A DNA stretch of 24,996 bases, from the NCBI GenBank assembly GCA_929200515.1, contig CAKNAD010000011.1:1-24996 (forward strand), read 5' to 3'. Both the position numbers and the translations under genes were made by a program. A model generated the notes under the pieces. The model saw only the letters and a list, made by a program, of their open reading frames with translations. It made no database searches and had not been told where the DNA came from. Numbering within the stretch: the first letter of the stretch is position 1; every line of letters begins with the position of its first letter. Shown piece by piece: positions 16,780 through 24,942 of the stretch. This DNA comes from Candidatus Gorgonimonas leptogorgiae. Its GTDB lineage: Bacteria > Pseudomonadota > Gammaproteobacteria > Pseudomonadales > Endozoicomonadaceae.

Positions 16780-16992
16780 ATGTAATTTTGTGGATGCTGA
16801 AACGCAAAATAATAGCCACAAAATAATTTGTGAATGCTCTATCATCCACAAAGTAGTTTGTGAATGCTGAAATGCAAAATAATAGCCACAAAGTGATTTG
16901 TGAATGTTCTATCATCCACAAAGTAGTTTGTAGATGATGAAATGCAAAATAACATCCACAAAGCAATTTGTGAATATTCTACCATCTTCAAA
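16780..16992. repeat. Array of palindromes, 70-bp period, between fic and res
   Basis: Five near-identical palindromes (CCACAAA, four bases, TTTGTG) start at about 16815, 16845, 16885, 16915 and 16955, so they alternate 30 and 40 bases apart. The larger unit of 70 bases, marked by AATGCAAAATAATAG, repeats from about 16801, 16871 and 16941. A partial site (TTTTGTGGATG) lies at the res end near 16787, and a degenerate one (ATCTTCAAAGG) overlaps the fic stop codon. Each palindrome could fold into a stem in the mod-fic-res transcript or be a dimeric protein's operator. The array sits directly before the res start. Confidence 0.85.
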
Positions 16993-18094
16993 GGTAATTA
17001 ATTTTACCTTCAGTAATATTCCATAATTTAGTAAACTCAAGTACTGCTGCTCGACGACCACTTCCTGGGCTTTTTTCTCGAAGAATATTGTGCTCTTTAA
17101 GCTGTCTAAGTAACCCCGTAGCTGTAGGTTTATTGATTTTAGATTTTTCTATAAAATCAGTAGTTTTAAAAATAGGAGCATCAAAAAGAGCATCAAGTAT
17201 ATTAATAGTATATTGTGAATGAGTTATTTGCTGAATTTGCTGTTTCATATTTTGGTAAAGTTGCATAATAGCTGTTACTTTACGATTATTGGTTTTAGCT
17301 TGTTCGGTTATTGCTTGCAGAAAAAAGGCAATCCAGCTGTTCCAGTCGCCAGTAGCTGAAATATTTTGTAGCTGTGAATAATATTGTTCTCGATTACTTT
17401 CTAAATAAGAGCTAAGGTAAAACATTGGTTGTGAAAGCTTTTTTTTCTGATATAAAAATAGCGGAATTAAAATCCTACCAATACGACCATTACCATCTTT
17501 AAATGGGTGTAATAATTCAAATTGTGCATGCATTACTGCTGTTTGTAACAAGTAATCGATATCTTTTGATGCTAAATAAGTTTGCCATTGCTCGAGATAA
17601 TCTAAAAGCTGAAACTGATTTGGTGGAACAAAAGAAGCTTGCTCCATAGTGCAACCATAGCTACCAATCCAATTCTGATCTTTACGAAACTCGCCTGGAG
17701 TTTTATCTTGGCCACGGACGCTACTAAGCAATATTTTATGTAATTGCAAAACAAAACTAAGAGTAATTGGACGATCATCAAGATATGTATGTGATTCTTT
17801 AAGTGCAGTGCGATAGTTGATTATTTCTTGAATATCCTTGTGTTTTTCTCCAGTTTTTATCATTCCAGCTTCTTGCTCTAAAACTTCAACTACTGTAGCT
17901 TGGGTACCTTCAATTTTAGAAGATAACACTGCTTCTTCATTAGTTAAAGGTGATAACATTATTTGCGGATTAGTAATTCCTTGCAGTAAACCATCGTAAC
18001 GTGCTAACTCAGAACTTGCATCACCGATTAATGCAAATAAGCGTTGATAATCTAGGTTTTCAAGTGGTAATGAGTTAGGTTTATATGGTTGCAC
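16988..18094 (-). CDS. Fic family AMP-transferase, class II, with C-terminal winged helix
   Basis: The 368-residue protein has a Fic_N-type helical region (1-110) carrying the autoinhibitory motif SSKIEG (58-63, the S-x-x-x-E-G pattern), whose Glu62 should block ATP binding. The catalytic loop HPFKDGNGRIGR (196-207) is perfect: base His196, metal-binding Asp200 and the anion-hole GNGR. Residues about 295-360 are a winged helix-turn-helix (FIEKSKINKPTATGLLRQLKEHNIL). Fic enzymes transfer AMP to hydroxyl side chains of proteins; the target here is unknown. The gene lies between mod and res on the same strand. The start is GTG, supported by AAAGGAA upstream; the stop falls within the first, degenerate palindrome of the array, so the C-terminus may have been altered when the array formed. 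Confidence 0.9.
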   Translation of the reverse strand: MQPYKPNSLPLENLDYQRLFALIGDASSELARYDGLLQGITNPQIMLSPLTNEEAVLSSKIEGTQATVVEVLEQEAGMIKTGEKHKDIQEIINYRTALKESHTYLDDRPITLSFVLQLHKILLSSVRGQDKTPGEFRKDQNWIGSYGCTMEQASFVPPNQFQLLDYLEQWQTYLASKDIDYLLQTAVMHAQFELLHPFKDGNGRIGRILIPLFLYQKKKLSQPMFYLSSYLESNREQYYSQLQNISATGDWNSWIAFFLQAITEQAKTNNRKVTAIMQLYQNMKQQIQQITHSQYTINILDALFDAPIFKTTDFIEKSKINKPTATGLLRQLKEHNILREKSPGSGRRAAVLEFTKLWNITEGKINYL

Positions 18095-18128
18095 CGCTAA
18101 TTTCCTTTATAACTATAGTTTTAGTTTA

Positions 18129-20036
18129 TTACAAACTTTTTACATCGGTAATACCTGCTTGTTGTAGAATTTGCACTGCGTTAGTTTTCATTACACAATC
18201 AGTAAAACATGAATCTTGAAAAACTACTCGCATAGTTTCAGGCTGATATTCAGCTTTAAGTTTAACTATTTCTTCAATCAACTCAAGTGAAATATTTTTT
18301 TCTAAACAAATAATCAATGCTCCAAAACCTATGTTAAATAATTTTGTGCCTAAAATATTATGTTCTTTAATTTCTAGGGTTAAATCTAAACCATATTTTA
18401 ATAAAATTTCATAAAGGATATCTTCAGTGCTACGTTCGGGTTTGATATTATCGATTATATCAAATAAATCTTGCTCGTTAATATTAAACTCTAGATCCCA
18501 TGGTTTAATATTAGTAGAATCTAATTTAAATACTTTAAAGCCTAAATCGCCTTGATAATCTGGATTTTCTGTTTGAATTTTATTAGCAGCTCGACGAATA
18601 CATTCTTTGCCAATTTCTGCTATATTTTTATAGCCTGCTTTGCAAGCTTCAGATTTTTCATCGCAAGCTTCAGGTAGTTGCACCATGATGAAGTTTCTGT
18701 TTTCATCCTTTTTATGATTAATATTAATCACTGCATGAGATGTCGTACATGAACCTCCAAAAAAGTCAATAATTAAGCTGTCAGACTCTGTAAACCACTG
18801 AACAAAATCTTCGAGCATTGAAATACTTTTAGGTGTTTCAAGTGGTGCAGCAGGCGCTTTAAAAATTTCTGCAAGTTTATTAGAAGCATCACTTTGAGTC
18901 CCCCATTTTCCGACCGTTGGTGGTGTAAAGACACCTCTTTCTTTTACAATTTTAAGTTTTCCAGTGGAGTTAAAGTAAAACTCAGATACCTTTTGTCCTC
19001 TTGAGTCAACTAATGAATCTCTATCTCTATAGAAATATTCCTGCATTTGATTTACTTGTGTAAACGCTGCTTCAAGGATAACATTCTCTTTTAATTTTCC
19101 GTCCTTGCAGATCATTCTACCTTCATGAAGGATTACCTTTTCTGAACCGCCCCATGTACCTGTTAATTCAGTGCCATTTTTAGCACTAAACCTTGTTCCT
19201 TTTGGGAATTTAAATTTCTGCATTGGGTGGCGTTTTGATTCTTTTTTCATAGCACCAGCTTCAAATTCTTCATTATCAGAAGAGTTCGGAACCGATACTT
19301 GGTCTACAGCTTTTGCATAAACCAAAATGTATTCATGATAAACTTTGAAAATTCCAGCCTGTGCACTGTGATTCTTATCCCAAATCAATTGCGCAATAAA
19401 ATTCTCCTCACCAAAAATCTCATCGCAAATTTTACGCAGGTTAGCAACTTCGTTATCATCAATAGAAATAAAAATAACGCCATCATCACGCAATAGACTT
19501 CGTGCTAATAGTAAGCGTGGGTACATCATATTTAGCCAATCAGTATGATAGCGTCCGCTAGTTTCTGGATTGCTTGATAAATTACGTCCGTCGCCGTCTG
19601 TTTGTCCAGTCATTTCTTTATAGTTTTTGATGTTATCTTTAAAATTATCTTTATAAACAAAGTCTTTGCCGGTATTGTATGGTGGGTCGATGTAGATCAT
19701 CTTTACTTTTTTGTGGTAGCTTTTTTGTAATAGTTTTAAAACTTCGAGGTTATCGCCTTCAATAAATAGGTTTTTGCTGTTATCCCAATTTACTGATTCA
19801 TCTTTGCAAGGGCGCAAGGTGCCAGTACTAGGGGTTTGTGCTATTCTGCAAGCTTTATTTTTGCCATGCCAATTAAAACTATAACGCTCGTTGTTGTTTT
19901 CTATATAATCGCCAAGCAATTGTTTTAAAGTATCAAAATCTATTTTGTTTTCGCTAAAAGCTAGCGGTAATAACTGTTTTAATTTGCTGATATTTTCAGC
20001 GACAATATCTTTAGTTGTGCTTGCTAATTTATCCAT
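18129..20036 (-). CDS. mod: Type III DNA methyltransferase subunit Mod
   Basis: The 635-residue beta-class N6-adenine methyltransferase has motif IV before motif I. DPPYNTG is at about 117-123 (catalytic DPPY), followed by the TGQTDG..RYHTDWLNMMYPRLLLA block typical of type III Mods, a target-recognition region at about 220-370, and the SAM-binding motif I DFFGGSCTTSHAV at about 424-436. The last position of the usual F-x-G-x-G is Cys instead of Gly, an uncommon change that could lower SAM binding. Mod determines the recognition site and methylates one strand. ATG 20036 (MDKLAS) is preferred to an in-frame GTG at 20045 because AGGTG lies six bases before it. fic begins 34 bases downstream, indicating an operon. 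Confidence 0.92.
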   Translation of the reverse strand: MDKLASTTKDIVAENISKLKQLLPLAFSENKIDFDTLKQLLGDYIENNNERYSFNWHGKNKACRIAQTPSTGTLRPCKDESVNWDNSKNLFIEGDNLEVLKLLQKSYHKKVKMIYIDPPYNTGKDFVYKDNFKDNIKNYKEMTGQTDGDGRNLSSNPETSGRYHTDWLNMMYPRLLLARSLLRDDGVIFISIDDNEVANLRKICDEIFGEENFIAQLIWDKNHSAQAGIFKVYHEYILVYAKAVDQVSVPNSSDNEEFEAGAMKKESKRHPMQKFKFPKGTRFSAKNGTELTGTWGGSEKVILHEGRMICKDGKLKENVILEAAFTQVNQMQEYFYRDRDSLVDSRGQKVSEFYFNSTGKLKIVKERGVFTPPTVGKWGTQSDASNKLAEIFKAPAAPLETPKSISMLEDFVQWFTESDSLIIDFFGGSCTTSHAVININHKKDENRNFIMVQLPEACDEKSEACKAGYKNIAEIGKECIRRAANKIQTENPDYQGDLGFKVFKLDSTNIKPWDLEFNINEQDLFDIIDNIKPERSTEDILYEILLKYGLDLTLEIKEHNILGTKLFNIGFGALIICLEKNISLELIEEIVKLKAEYQPETMRVVFQDSCFTDCVMKTNAVQILQQAGITDVKSL

Positions 20037-20135
20037 AGAAAACACCTATCTTATGACTATGAATTTTTAAACTAACATAGACTTTTATATTTTACTAATT
20101 TTTTTAAATAAAATAGGTTTTTCTTCTGAATATTT

Positions 20136-20336
20136 TTATAAATCTTTTATCTGTTGTTGCAGTTCCTGCTCATATTGTTTAATTGCTATATTGAGTTCAA
20201 CTTGCCGATTAAAATTAGCTTGTTTAAATTGCTTACATAATTGTGCTATTTTATCTTGTAACTCGTTGCAAGTTGCTAGTTTAGCTATCCTTGTTGCTGT
20301 TGTCGCTATTGTATCTAAATTAAAACGGTTTGACAA
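20136..20336 (-). CDS. Possible small helical protein upstream of mod
   Basis: A 66-codon frame, same strand as mod and 99 bases upstream of it. The product is one predicted long amphipathic helix rich in Gln, Lys and Ala (ELQDKIAQLCKQFKQANF and VELNIAIKQYEQELQQQ), perhaps a coiled coil. The only start is TTG, with no clear ribosome binding site, and the frame is closed by a stop at 20370, next to the point where the toxin remnant begins on the other strand. It may be a real small gene of the restriction locus, the 3-prime remnant of a larger gene cut at that junction, or chance. Confidence 0.35.
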   Translation of the reverse strand: MSNRFNLDTIATTATRIAKLATCNELQDKIAQLCKQFKQANFNRQVELNIAIKQYEQELQQQIKDL

Positions 20337-20352
20337 TAACGAACAATCATAA

Positions 20353-20799
20353 GCTACAAAACTAGCTAGCTATTCATCGTATAACGCAGTATATATTTTT
20401 GCTGTTGCTAGAGACCATAACTTTTACGCTGATGGTGTTTTAGTACATAATCTAGGCTGGGGAGATTTTTTCGGTGCTGTGGGCGGTGCAATCGCAGACT
20501 TTTTCGTCCCAGACTGTGATGCACAATTTAAAGGTCGTTCTAGAAAGCAAGCTCGTTTACGTGAATTAGCCAATGAATCAAAATTAGGCAAAGCAGATAA
20601 AGGTTGGATCAAACAAGAACAAAACTCTATTGCACGAGGCGACCGTAAAACTATTCGTAATCCTATTGGTAAAGATTTGGCACATGAGCGTGGTCGTGAA
20701 GCGGCAAAAGGCTACGGTTATGAGCATTCAAATCTTCAAGATAGAGATCTACACCGTCTTCAGCATAGATATGATATAGCGCTACCCGTTAATACGTAG
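20353..20799 (+). pseudogene. Beheaded polymorphic toxin: Hint tail plus type 8 toxin domain
   Basis: The frame opens right after a stop at 20350-20352 and has no start of its own before GTG 20479. The first codons read as the end of a pretoxin Hint (intein-like) domain: AVARDHNFYADGVLVHN, ending at about 20453. A toxin domain of about 100 residues follows (KQARLRELANESKLGKADKGW, IRNPIGKDLAHERGREAAKGY, DLHRLQHRYD), which I recognise as polymorphic toxin type 8, a predicted RNase with conserved Arg and His residues. The delivery and repeat regions of a full toxin are missing, so this is an orphan C-terminal cassette. It could still be expressed as a 106-residue protein from GTG 20479, or recombine onto a full-length toxin gene elsewhere. 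An immunity gene follows at 20965. Confidence 0.75.
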
Positions 20800-20964
20800 A
20801 CACTTTTAGTAGTTACTTATATCATATGATAACTAGCAATAGTTATTAACCATAGTATCTCTTAATGTCTAAATCATAGCGAGCAGTGCTATAACCTTGG
20901 TAGAAAAAATAAAGAAAGACCACCATCACTAACACAAAAGTAGTGCATTTAATAGGTTAAAGAT

Positions 20965-21348
20965 ATGAAAATCAATAAAAAACAAATTGAATCTGTTATT
21001 ACTTTGCCTGGACAGAAAAGGTATAACAGCTTCATAAAAATTGTTGCTGATTGGGAAGAGGTTTGGGGGCTTTATCAGAATGGCTGGGCTTTAGCTGCTA
21101 TTGATGAGGGTAAACAGGTTTTCCCAGTGTGGCCAGCAAAAGAATACGCTCAATTATGTACAGATAAAGAGTGGGGTGGTTATTATCCTCAATCTTTTTC
21201 GCTAAAAGACTTTATGGAGGAGCTATTGCCTAACTTGAAAAATGATGGGGTACTGCCTGGAGTATTTTATACACCATCTGACAAAGGAATCACTCCAACA
21301 GTTGATCAGTTACTTGCAGATTTAAATAAAGAGTTAGAAAATTATTAA
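20965..21348 (+). CDS. DUF2750-family protein, probable immunity protein
   Basis: The 127-residue acidic cytoplasmic protein matches the DUF2750 pattern: RYNSFIKIVADWEEVWGLY (about 19-37), GWALAAIDEGKQVFPVWPAKEYAQLC (about 40-65), then SLKDFMEELLPNLKNDGV and a C-terminal LLADLNKELENY. Members of this family often lie next to polymorphic toxin genes, and here the gene directly follows a type 8 toxin remnant on the same strand (165 bases apart). Neutralising that toxin is therefore the likely role. The frame is intact although the toxin gene is truncated, consistent with an orphan immunity gene kept to protect against toxins of related cells. AGGTTAAAG upstream supports the ATG. Confidence 0.8.
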   Translation: MKINKKQIESVITLPGQKRYNSFIKIVADWEEVWGLYQNGWALAAIDEGKQVFPVWPAKEYAQLCTDKEWGGYYPQSFSLKDFMEELLPNLKNDGVLPGVFYTPSDKGITPTVDQLLADLNKELENY

Positions 21349-21658
21349 TTTAATAAGCCTAATTTATGTTTTATTATATTGTTTTTTGAATTCAACATAA
21401 TGTAATCCTGTTGTATTGTATTTATATCCAACTTCTATATTTACAAGATTACTTATATAATTTCAAGTAGAAATGTAAGGTTAAGTTTAAACTACTACAC
21501 TTAACCTCTGGGGGCTATTAAAAAGTTCTACTTCATCGTTAAAGAACTTTGAAATGCACTTGCATTCGGGAAGCATTTTGCCTCGAATCAAACCATTTTA
21601 CTTAGCCCTAAAACCTAGCATTTCCAACTGCTACGTGTATATAAACGATAGATTAAAA
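21349..21658. other. Intergenic region with repeat copy B
   Basis: This 310-base stretch lies between two convergent genes (immunity gene plus, orphan gene minus). Its right part is repeat copy B. A 9-bp stem (AGGTTAAGT at 21478-21486 with ACTTAACCT at 21499-21507) and an 8-bp stem (AAAGTTCT at about 21530-21537 with AGAACTTT nearby) lie within the repeat and could act as terminators for the convergent transcripts. No gene is seen. Confidence 0.6.
21456..21641 (-). repeat. Dispersed MITE-like repeat, copy B (internal deletion)
   Basis: Read on the minus strand this copy begins like A and C (GTAGCAGTTGGAAATGC, then the CTAAGTAAAATGGT block and ATGCAAGTGCATTTCAAAG). After about 135 bases it jumps to a degenerate right end (ATTTCTACTTGAAATTATA). 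It is about 186 bp, missing most of the right half. The junction carries the 9-bp hairpin at 21478-21507. The outer end is better preserved than the inner one. Confidence 0.75.
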
Positions 21659-23050
21659 CTATGATTTTTTTATGGCTTTAATCTCAAACTCAATAAAAGT
21701 ATATTTTCTCGTGTCTTCTTCCCCTGGTATAAGACTAATTAGTTGGTAAGAATTTTTTCCGGATTTTACAAACTTACCTTTTTTTTGTGAAACTGCATTA
21801 GCTATTTTGAAGTTGTTTTTATCGTCAATATATTCAATATAAATTTGATATAAAAAATTTGCATTATCCATAAAGGAATCAATTTGATTAATACATTTTT
21901 CGTATTCAGGTTGAGGGTTAGATAACAGATTGATAAAATATTTGATTGATGCTACAACTAGCTTATCTATATATGTGCTTGTTATTGAAGAATCTACATT
22001 CCATAATATTTTAGATTGAGGAATTTTTTTACTATCTACCGCCAACTTATTTTTATGAGTTACTAAAGATTGATAAAAATATGCGATAAAATCACATAAT
22101 TTATTTTTATCTGTTACGGATAAATTTTTTAGCTTTGCTAGTTTTGCATCTGTTGCCGATGTTGATTGAGTAAAGTTAATAGATTCTATTAAGTTTTTAA
22201 TATGATAATTTATCCAGTTATCAACTTGTTCTTTAAAAATATAACGATGCAAATTTTTTTTGATATTTTTTAAAGTTTTGATATCTTTGCTATCTTCTTG
22301 TTTTTGTATGTTAAAGTGGAATCTATATTTTGACATTCTATCTGGATATTTATATGTAGAGAGTTTTCTTATTGATATCTCTATTATTTGAATGCTTTTA
22401 TCAGAAATATACTTTGCAGACATGTAGTAAATATCAGTATTTGATGTTAAAAAACTATTGATTCGATTTATTTGTTGCTCTTCTTCAGGGGTAGATAGTT
22501 CCTCTAAATGAGAATTAACTAAAGAGATAATCAGATTATCTATAAAATTATCATCTTTAATTAAGTCATCTTTATATAAATCATGTACAGACCAAGCAAC
22601 CGATTTTTTAGAAAGATCCTTCATTGAATCGTTTAAATAGTTATAGAGTTTTTCAATAAATTTGCATAGTATATGTTTGTTTTCTTCAGATAATTGCATT
22701 AATTTCTCAAGGCGTATAGAGTTAAGGTCTTCTAATCTTCCTGAGATAACACGATCTCTTCCCCTACGAAAGCTATAATGTGGCCTTTCTGCGATATCTT
22801 TTTCTAACTCTGTTATTTTTGTTTGCAAACAAGAATTTAATAAGTGTTCAGTTTTTTTTACAAGTGAAGCTGTTGGTAAAATATGTAAATCTTTTATTTC
22901 GCTTAGTTTATATTGATTTAAATTTTTGTATTCTGTATAATCGCTAGTAGAAGATTGATTTATAGCTGTTTTAGTAGCTATTTCATGTGGTATATTGCTT
23001 GATTGCATATTAGGAAGATTAACTTCAGTAATAGCTGTGTTAGTATTCAT
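21659..23050 (-). CDS. Orphan protein made of two duplicated helical modules
   Basis: Family not recognised. The 463-residue product has a polar N-terminus of about 50 residues and no signal peptide or membrane helix. It contains an internal duplication: module 1 (about 64-250) and module 2 (about 270-463) align through KLMQLSEENKHILCKFIEKL (116-135) against KLKNLSVTDKNKLCDFIAYF (306-325), AWSVHD against LWNVDS, INRINSFLTSN against INQIDSFMDNA, and YISDK against YIDDK. Each module is a helical bundle ending in a beta-like strand region. Such a two-module orphan protein in this context could be a secreted effector, but nothing proves it. It is bracketed by repeat copies B and C. AAGGTG 11 bases before the ATG is the likely ribosome binding site. 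Confidence 0.75.
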   Translation of the reverse strand: MNTNTAITEVNLPNMQSSNIPHEIATKTAINQSSTSDYTEYKNLNQYKLSEIKDLHILPTASLVKKTEHLLNSCLQTKITELEKDIAERPHYSFRRGRDRVISGRLEDLNSIRLEKLMQLSEENKHILCKFIEKLYNYLNDSMKDLSKKSVAWSVHDLYKDDLIKDDNFIDNLIISLVNSHLEELSTPEEEQQINRINSFLTSNTDIYYMSAKYISDKSIQIIEISIRKLSTYKYPDRMSKYRFHFNIQKQEDSKDIKTLKNIKKNLHRYIFKEQVDNWINYHIKNLIESINFTQSTSATDAKLAKLKNLSVTDKNKLCDFIAYFYQSLVTHKNKLAVDSKKIPQSKILWNVDSSITSTYIDKLVVASIKYFINLLSNPQPEYEKCINQIDSFMDNANFLYQIYIEYIDDKNNFKIANAVSQKKGKFVKSGKNSYQLISLIPGEEDTRKYTFIEFEIKAIKKS

Positions 23051-23537
23051 AGTTATTAAAACACCTTAATTTTTTATTTTTATATAAGAATAATTAAATT
23101 ATATACTAAGCTAAGAGCTAATATATTACAACTATATAGTCATGACAAACCACAATTAGCTATTTATTTATTGCTATAATTGTAGGATTATACAGGTGGT
23201 AGATGAAAATGCTAGGTTTCAGAGCTAAGTAAAATGGTGTAATTCAAGGTAAAATGCTACCCGAATGCAAGTGAGTTTCAAAGTATTTTAACAGGATGGT
23301 AGATTTTTTTAATAGCCCTCGGAGTGCAAGGTTTATAAGCTTTTATCCTAGGTTAGTATTTCTTGATTTAGTCGCAACGTACCTGCAAAACACTGCCTTA
23401 GCTAAAAACTTATAATCACTTGCTGAAAACCTGTATTTCTAACTGCTAGGTGTATATAGCATACTTTTTGAGTGTATAAAAAACTATTAACTGTTCTAAA
23501 CCTTATTAAAAACAACTGTAAATTTATGGTGATATTA
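23051..23537. other. Divergent intergenic region with repeat copy C
   Basis: This 487-base region lies between two divergent orphan genes and is occupied mainly by full repeat copy C (23189-23456). The flanks are AT-rich and must hold both promoters unless the repeat itself provides one. No further gene or clear -35/-10 pair was seen. Confidence 0.6.
23189..23456 (+). repeat. Dispersed MITE-like repeat, copy C (full length)
   Basis: About 268 bp. It starts TATACAGGTGGTAGATGAAA and ends with CTGCTAGGTGTATA, which are imperfect inverted repeats of each other. It shares long identical blocks with copy A, including AGATGAAAATGCTAGGTTTC and CTTATAATCACTTGCTGAAA. In the right half ATAAGCTTTTA and TAAAAACTTAT can pair, so a folded form is possible in DNA or RNA. 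Confidence 0.82.
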
Positions 23538-24842
23538 ATGAACCGATATATTAAAAGTATTTGTAGCGTTTTATTATTACTCTGTAGTGTAATGGCTTTC
23601 TCTAATCAAGAGAAACATAGTTATTCTCTTGTTATTAATCAAGGAAATTGCTCTTCTCAAGCTATAATCTATGAAATAGATAATAGCAATAAAGCACAAA
23701 TAGTATCCACGGCTAATGTGAGTAGCATATCTAATGCTAAATACTTAGGCTATAATTCGAGTTTAAGATTTCAAATTGGTTCTATATCTATAGTAGATTT
23801 ATGCTTAGAAAAATTAGCTGAAAATTTTTATACATCTAAAAAACAAGACGATCCTATTAATATAAACTCTATTGTCATTGGGATTGCTGCCTATGATAAA
23901 TTTAAAGCTGATACCACAAAAGAAATGATTACTTTAAAAGATCATTTTACTAACCATGTGTTAGCCTCTTTAAAAAAATATAATTTCAATTTTGAAGAAG
24001 AATCTATAATCTTAATAGATGATTCTAAGTTAGTCACCGCAAGTGCAATTCAATTACAACAACATAATATATTAAAATCTCAAATTGATGATAAACATTG
24101 TGATAATATATGGACATATTTTCAAACTAGTTTAGCTGTGGCTATGAAATCACCTATAACTGATAAAGCTATACCCGAGATTTCATATACACATTATGTA
24201 AATAGCGGATACTTTCAACTTGGTATAAATACAGTACCTTTATTTACAAATATTAAAGATGAATCAGATAAAGGAGATTCGAAGGTACAAGAACTTTTAT
24301 CTAGTTACCCTTTAGCTGATAAAATTTTTGAAGAAAAAAAATGTACAATAGCTTACTGGCTTAAAGAAAATCCATCTAAATCTACTAAGAGAAACAATGC
24401 AAGAGCTCTTTTTCTTGCTGATTATGTACTTAGCAAATATATGGAATCCCGTTTAAATAGTATTAAAAATTTAGAAAAATCAATAAACAAACAAAACATC
24501 AAACAAGGTAGTGATAAATTTGTTGATAACACAAGTCATAGTGACACCAACAAAAGTAGCATTGAAGAACTTATGCTAAATATTACTAAGTTAATAAATA
24601 AAAGTGTAGATGAACTTGTAAAGTTACTTAACAGCGATAGTAAAGATCAAATCGAGAAAAACGATTATGTGTTTATTGCAGGTGATTTTTTAAGATCTAA
24701 GTTTGTTTTTAATAATTATCAAATGATATTAAATAAAAAAATAACAGACGAAAGCATGAAAAAAAGAGTAATATTAGTACCATATAATTCATTCCTTTCA
24801 GGTTTAGCATTAGCAGCGGAGCATATCAAGTCGGCTAATTAA
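23538..24842 (+). CDS. Exported ASKHA-fold protein, degenerate GDA1/CD39 NTPDase-like
   Basis: The 434-residue product has a signal peptide (MNRYIKSICSVLLLLCSVMAFS, cleavage near 20-24). What follows reads like the actin/hexokinase-type ATPase fold of ecto-nucleotidases. LVINQGNCSSQAIIYEI (31-47) is at the first phosphate loop, SIVIGIAAYDKF (111-122) at the ACR2-like position, NFEEESIILIDDSK (151-164) before the ACR3 position, YVNSGYFQLGI (220-230) at the second phosphate loop, and YVFIAGDFLRSKFV plus FLSGLALAAEH near the end. The usual catalytic Asp and Gly residues of both phosphate loops are largely replaced, so it may bind without hydrolysing, or belong to another branch. Legionella secretes true CD39-like NTPDases. 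I chose ATG 23538 because GGTGAT precedes it and it starts a clean signal peptide. The family call is tentative. Confidence 0.6.
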   Translation: MNRYIKSICSVLLLLCSVMAFSNQEKHSYSLVINQGNCSSQAIIYEIDNSNKAQIVSTANVSSISNAKYLGYNSSLRFQIGSISIVDLCLEKLAENFYTSKKQDDPININSIVIGIAAYDKFKADTTKEMITLKDHFTNHVLASLKKYNFNFEEESIILIDDSKLVTASAIQLQQHNILKSQIDDKHCDNIWTYFQTSLAVAMKSPITDKAIPEISYTHYVNSGYFQLGINTVPLFTNIKDESDKGDSKVQELLSSYPLADKIFEEKKCTIAYWLKENPSKSTKRNNARALFLADYVLSKYMESRLNSIKNLEKSINKQNIKQGSDKFVDNTSHSDTNKSSIEELMLNITKLINKSVDELVKLLNSDSKDQIEKNDYVFIAGDFLRSKFVFNNYQMILNKKITDESMKKRVILVPYNSFLSGLALAAEHIKSAN

Positions 24843-24942
24843 ACCAATCAAGGATAGCCTTTAGTAAATATATCATATATTTTAACTATTTAACAAAGTA
24901 AAACATATGACGTATTTGAATTAAGATCTTTAACAACTAAAA

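Noticed and set aside
16736..16966. In-frame N-terminal extension of Res by 77 codons
   Set aside because: It is translated palindrome array with hydrophobic repeats, lies before the family-typical start MKIKFNAKLDYQ, and has no homology look.
16780..16992. CRISPR array
   Set aside because: The stretches between palindromes are themselves repeated, unit spacing alternates 30/40 and there are no unique spacers or cas genes.
19299..19496. 65-codon plus-strand frame
   Set aside because: It is antisense within mod, with no support for expression.
20424..20612. 62-codon minus-strand frame
   Set aside because: It is antisense to the recognisable Hint/toxin sequence.
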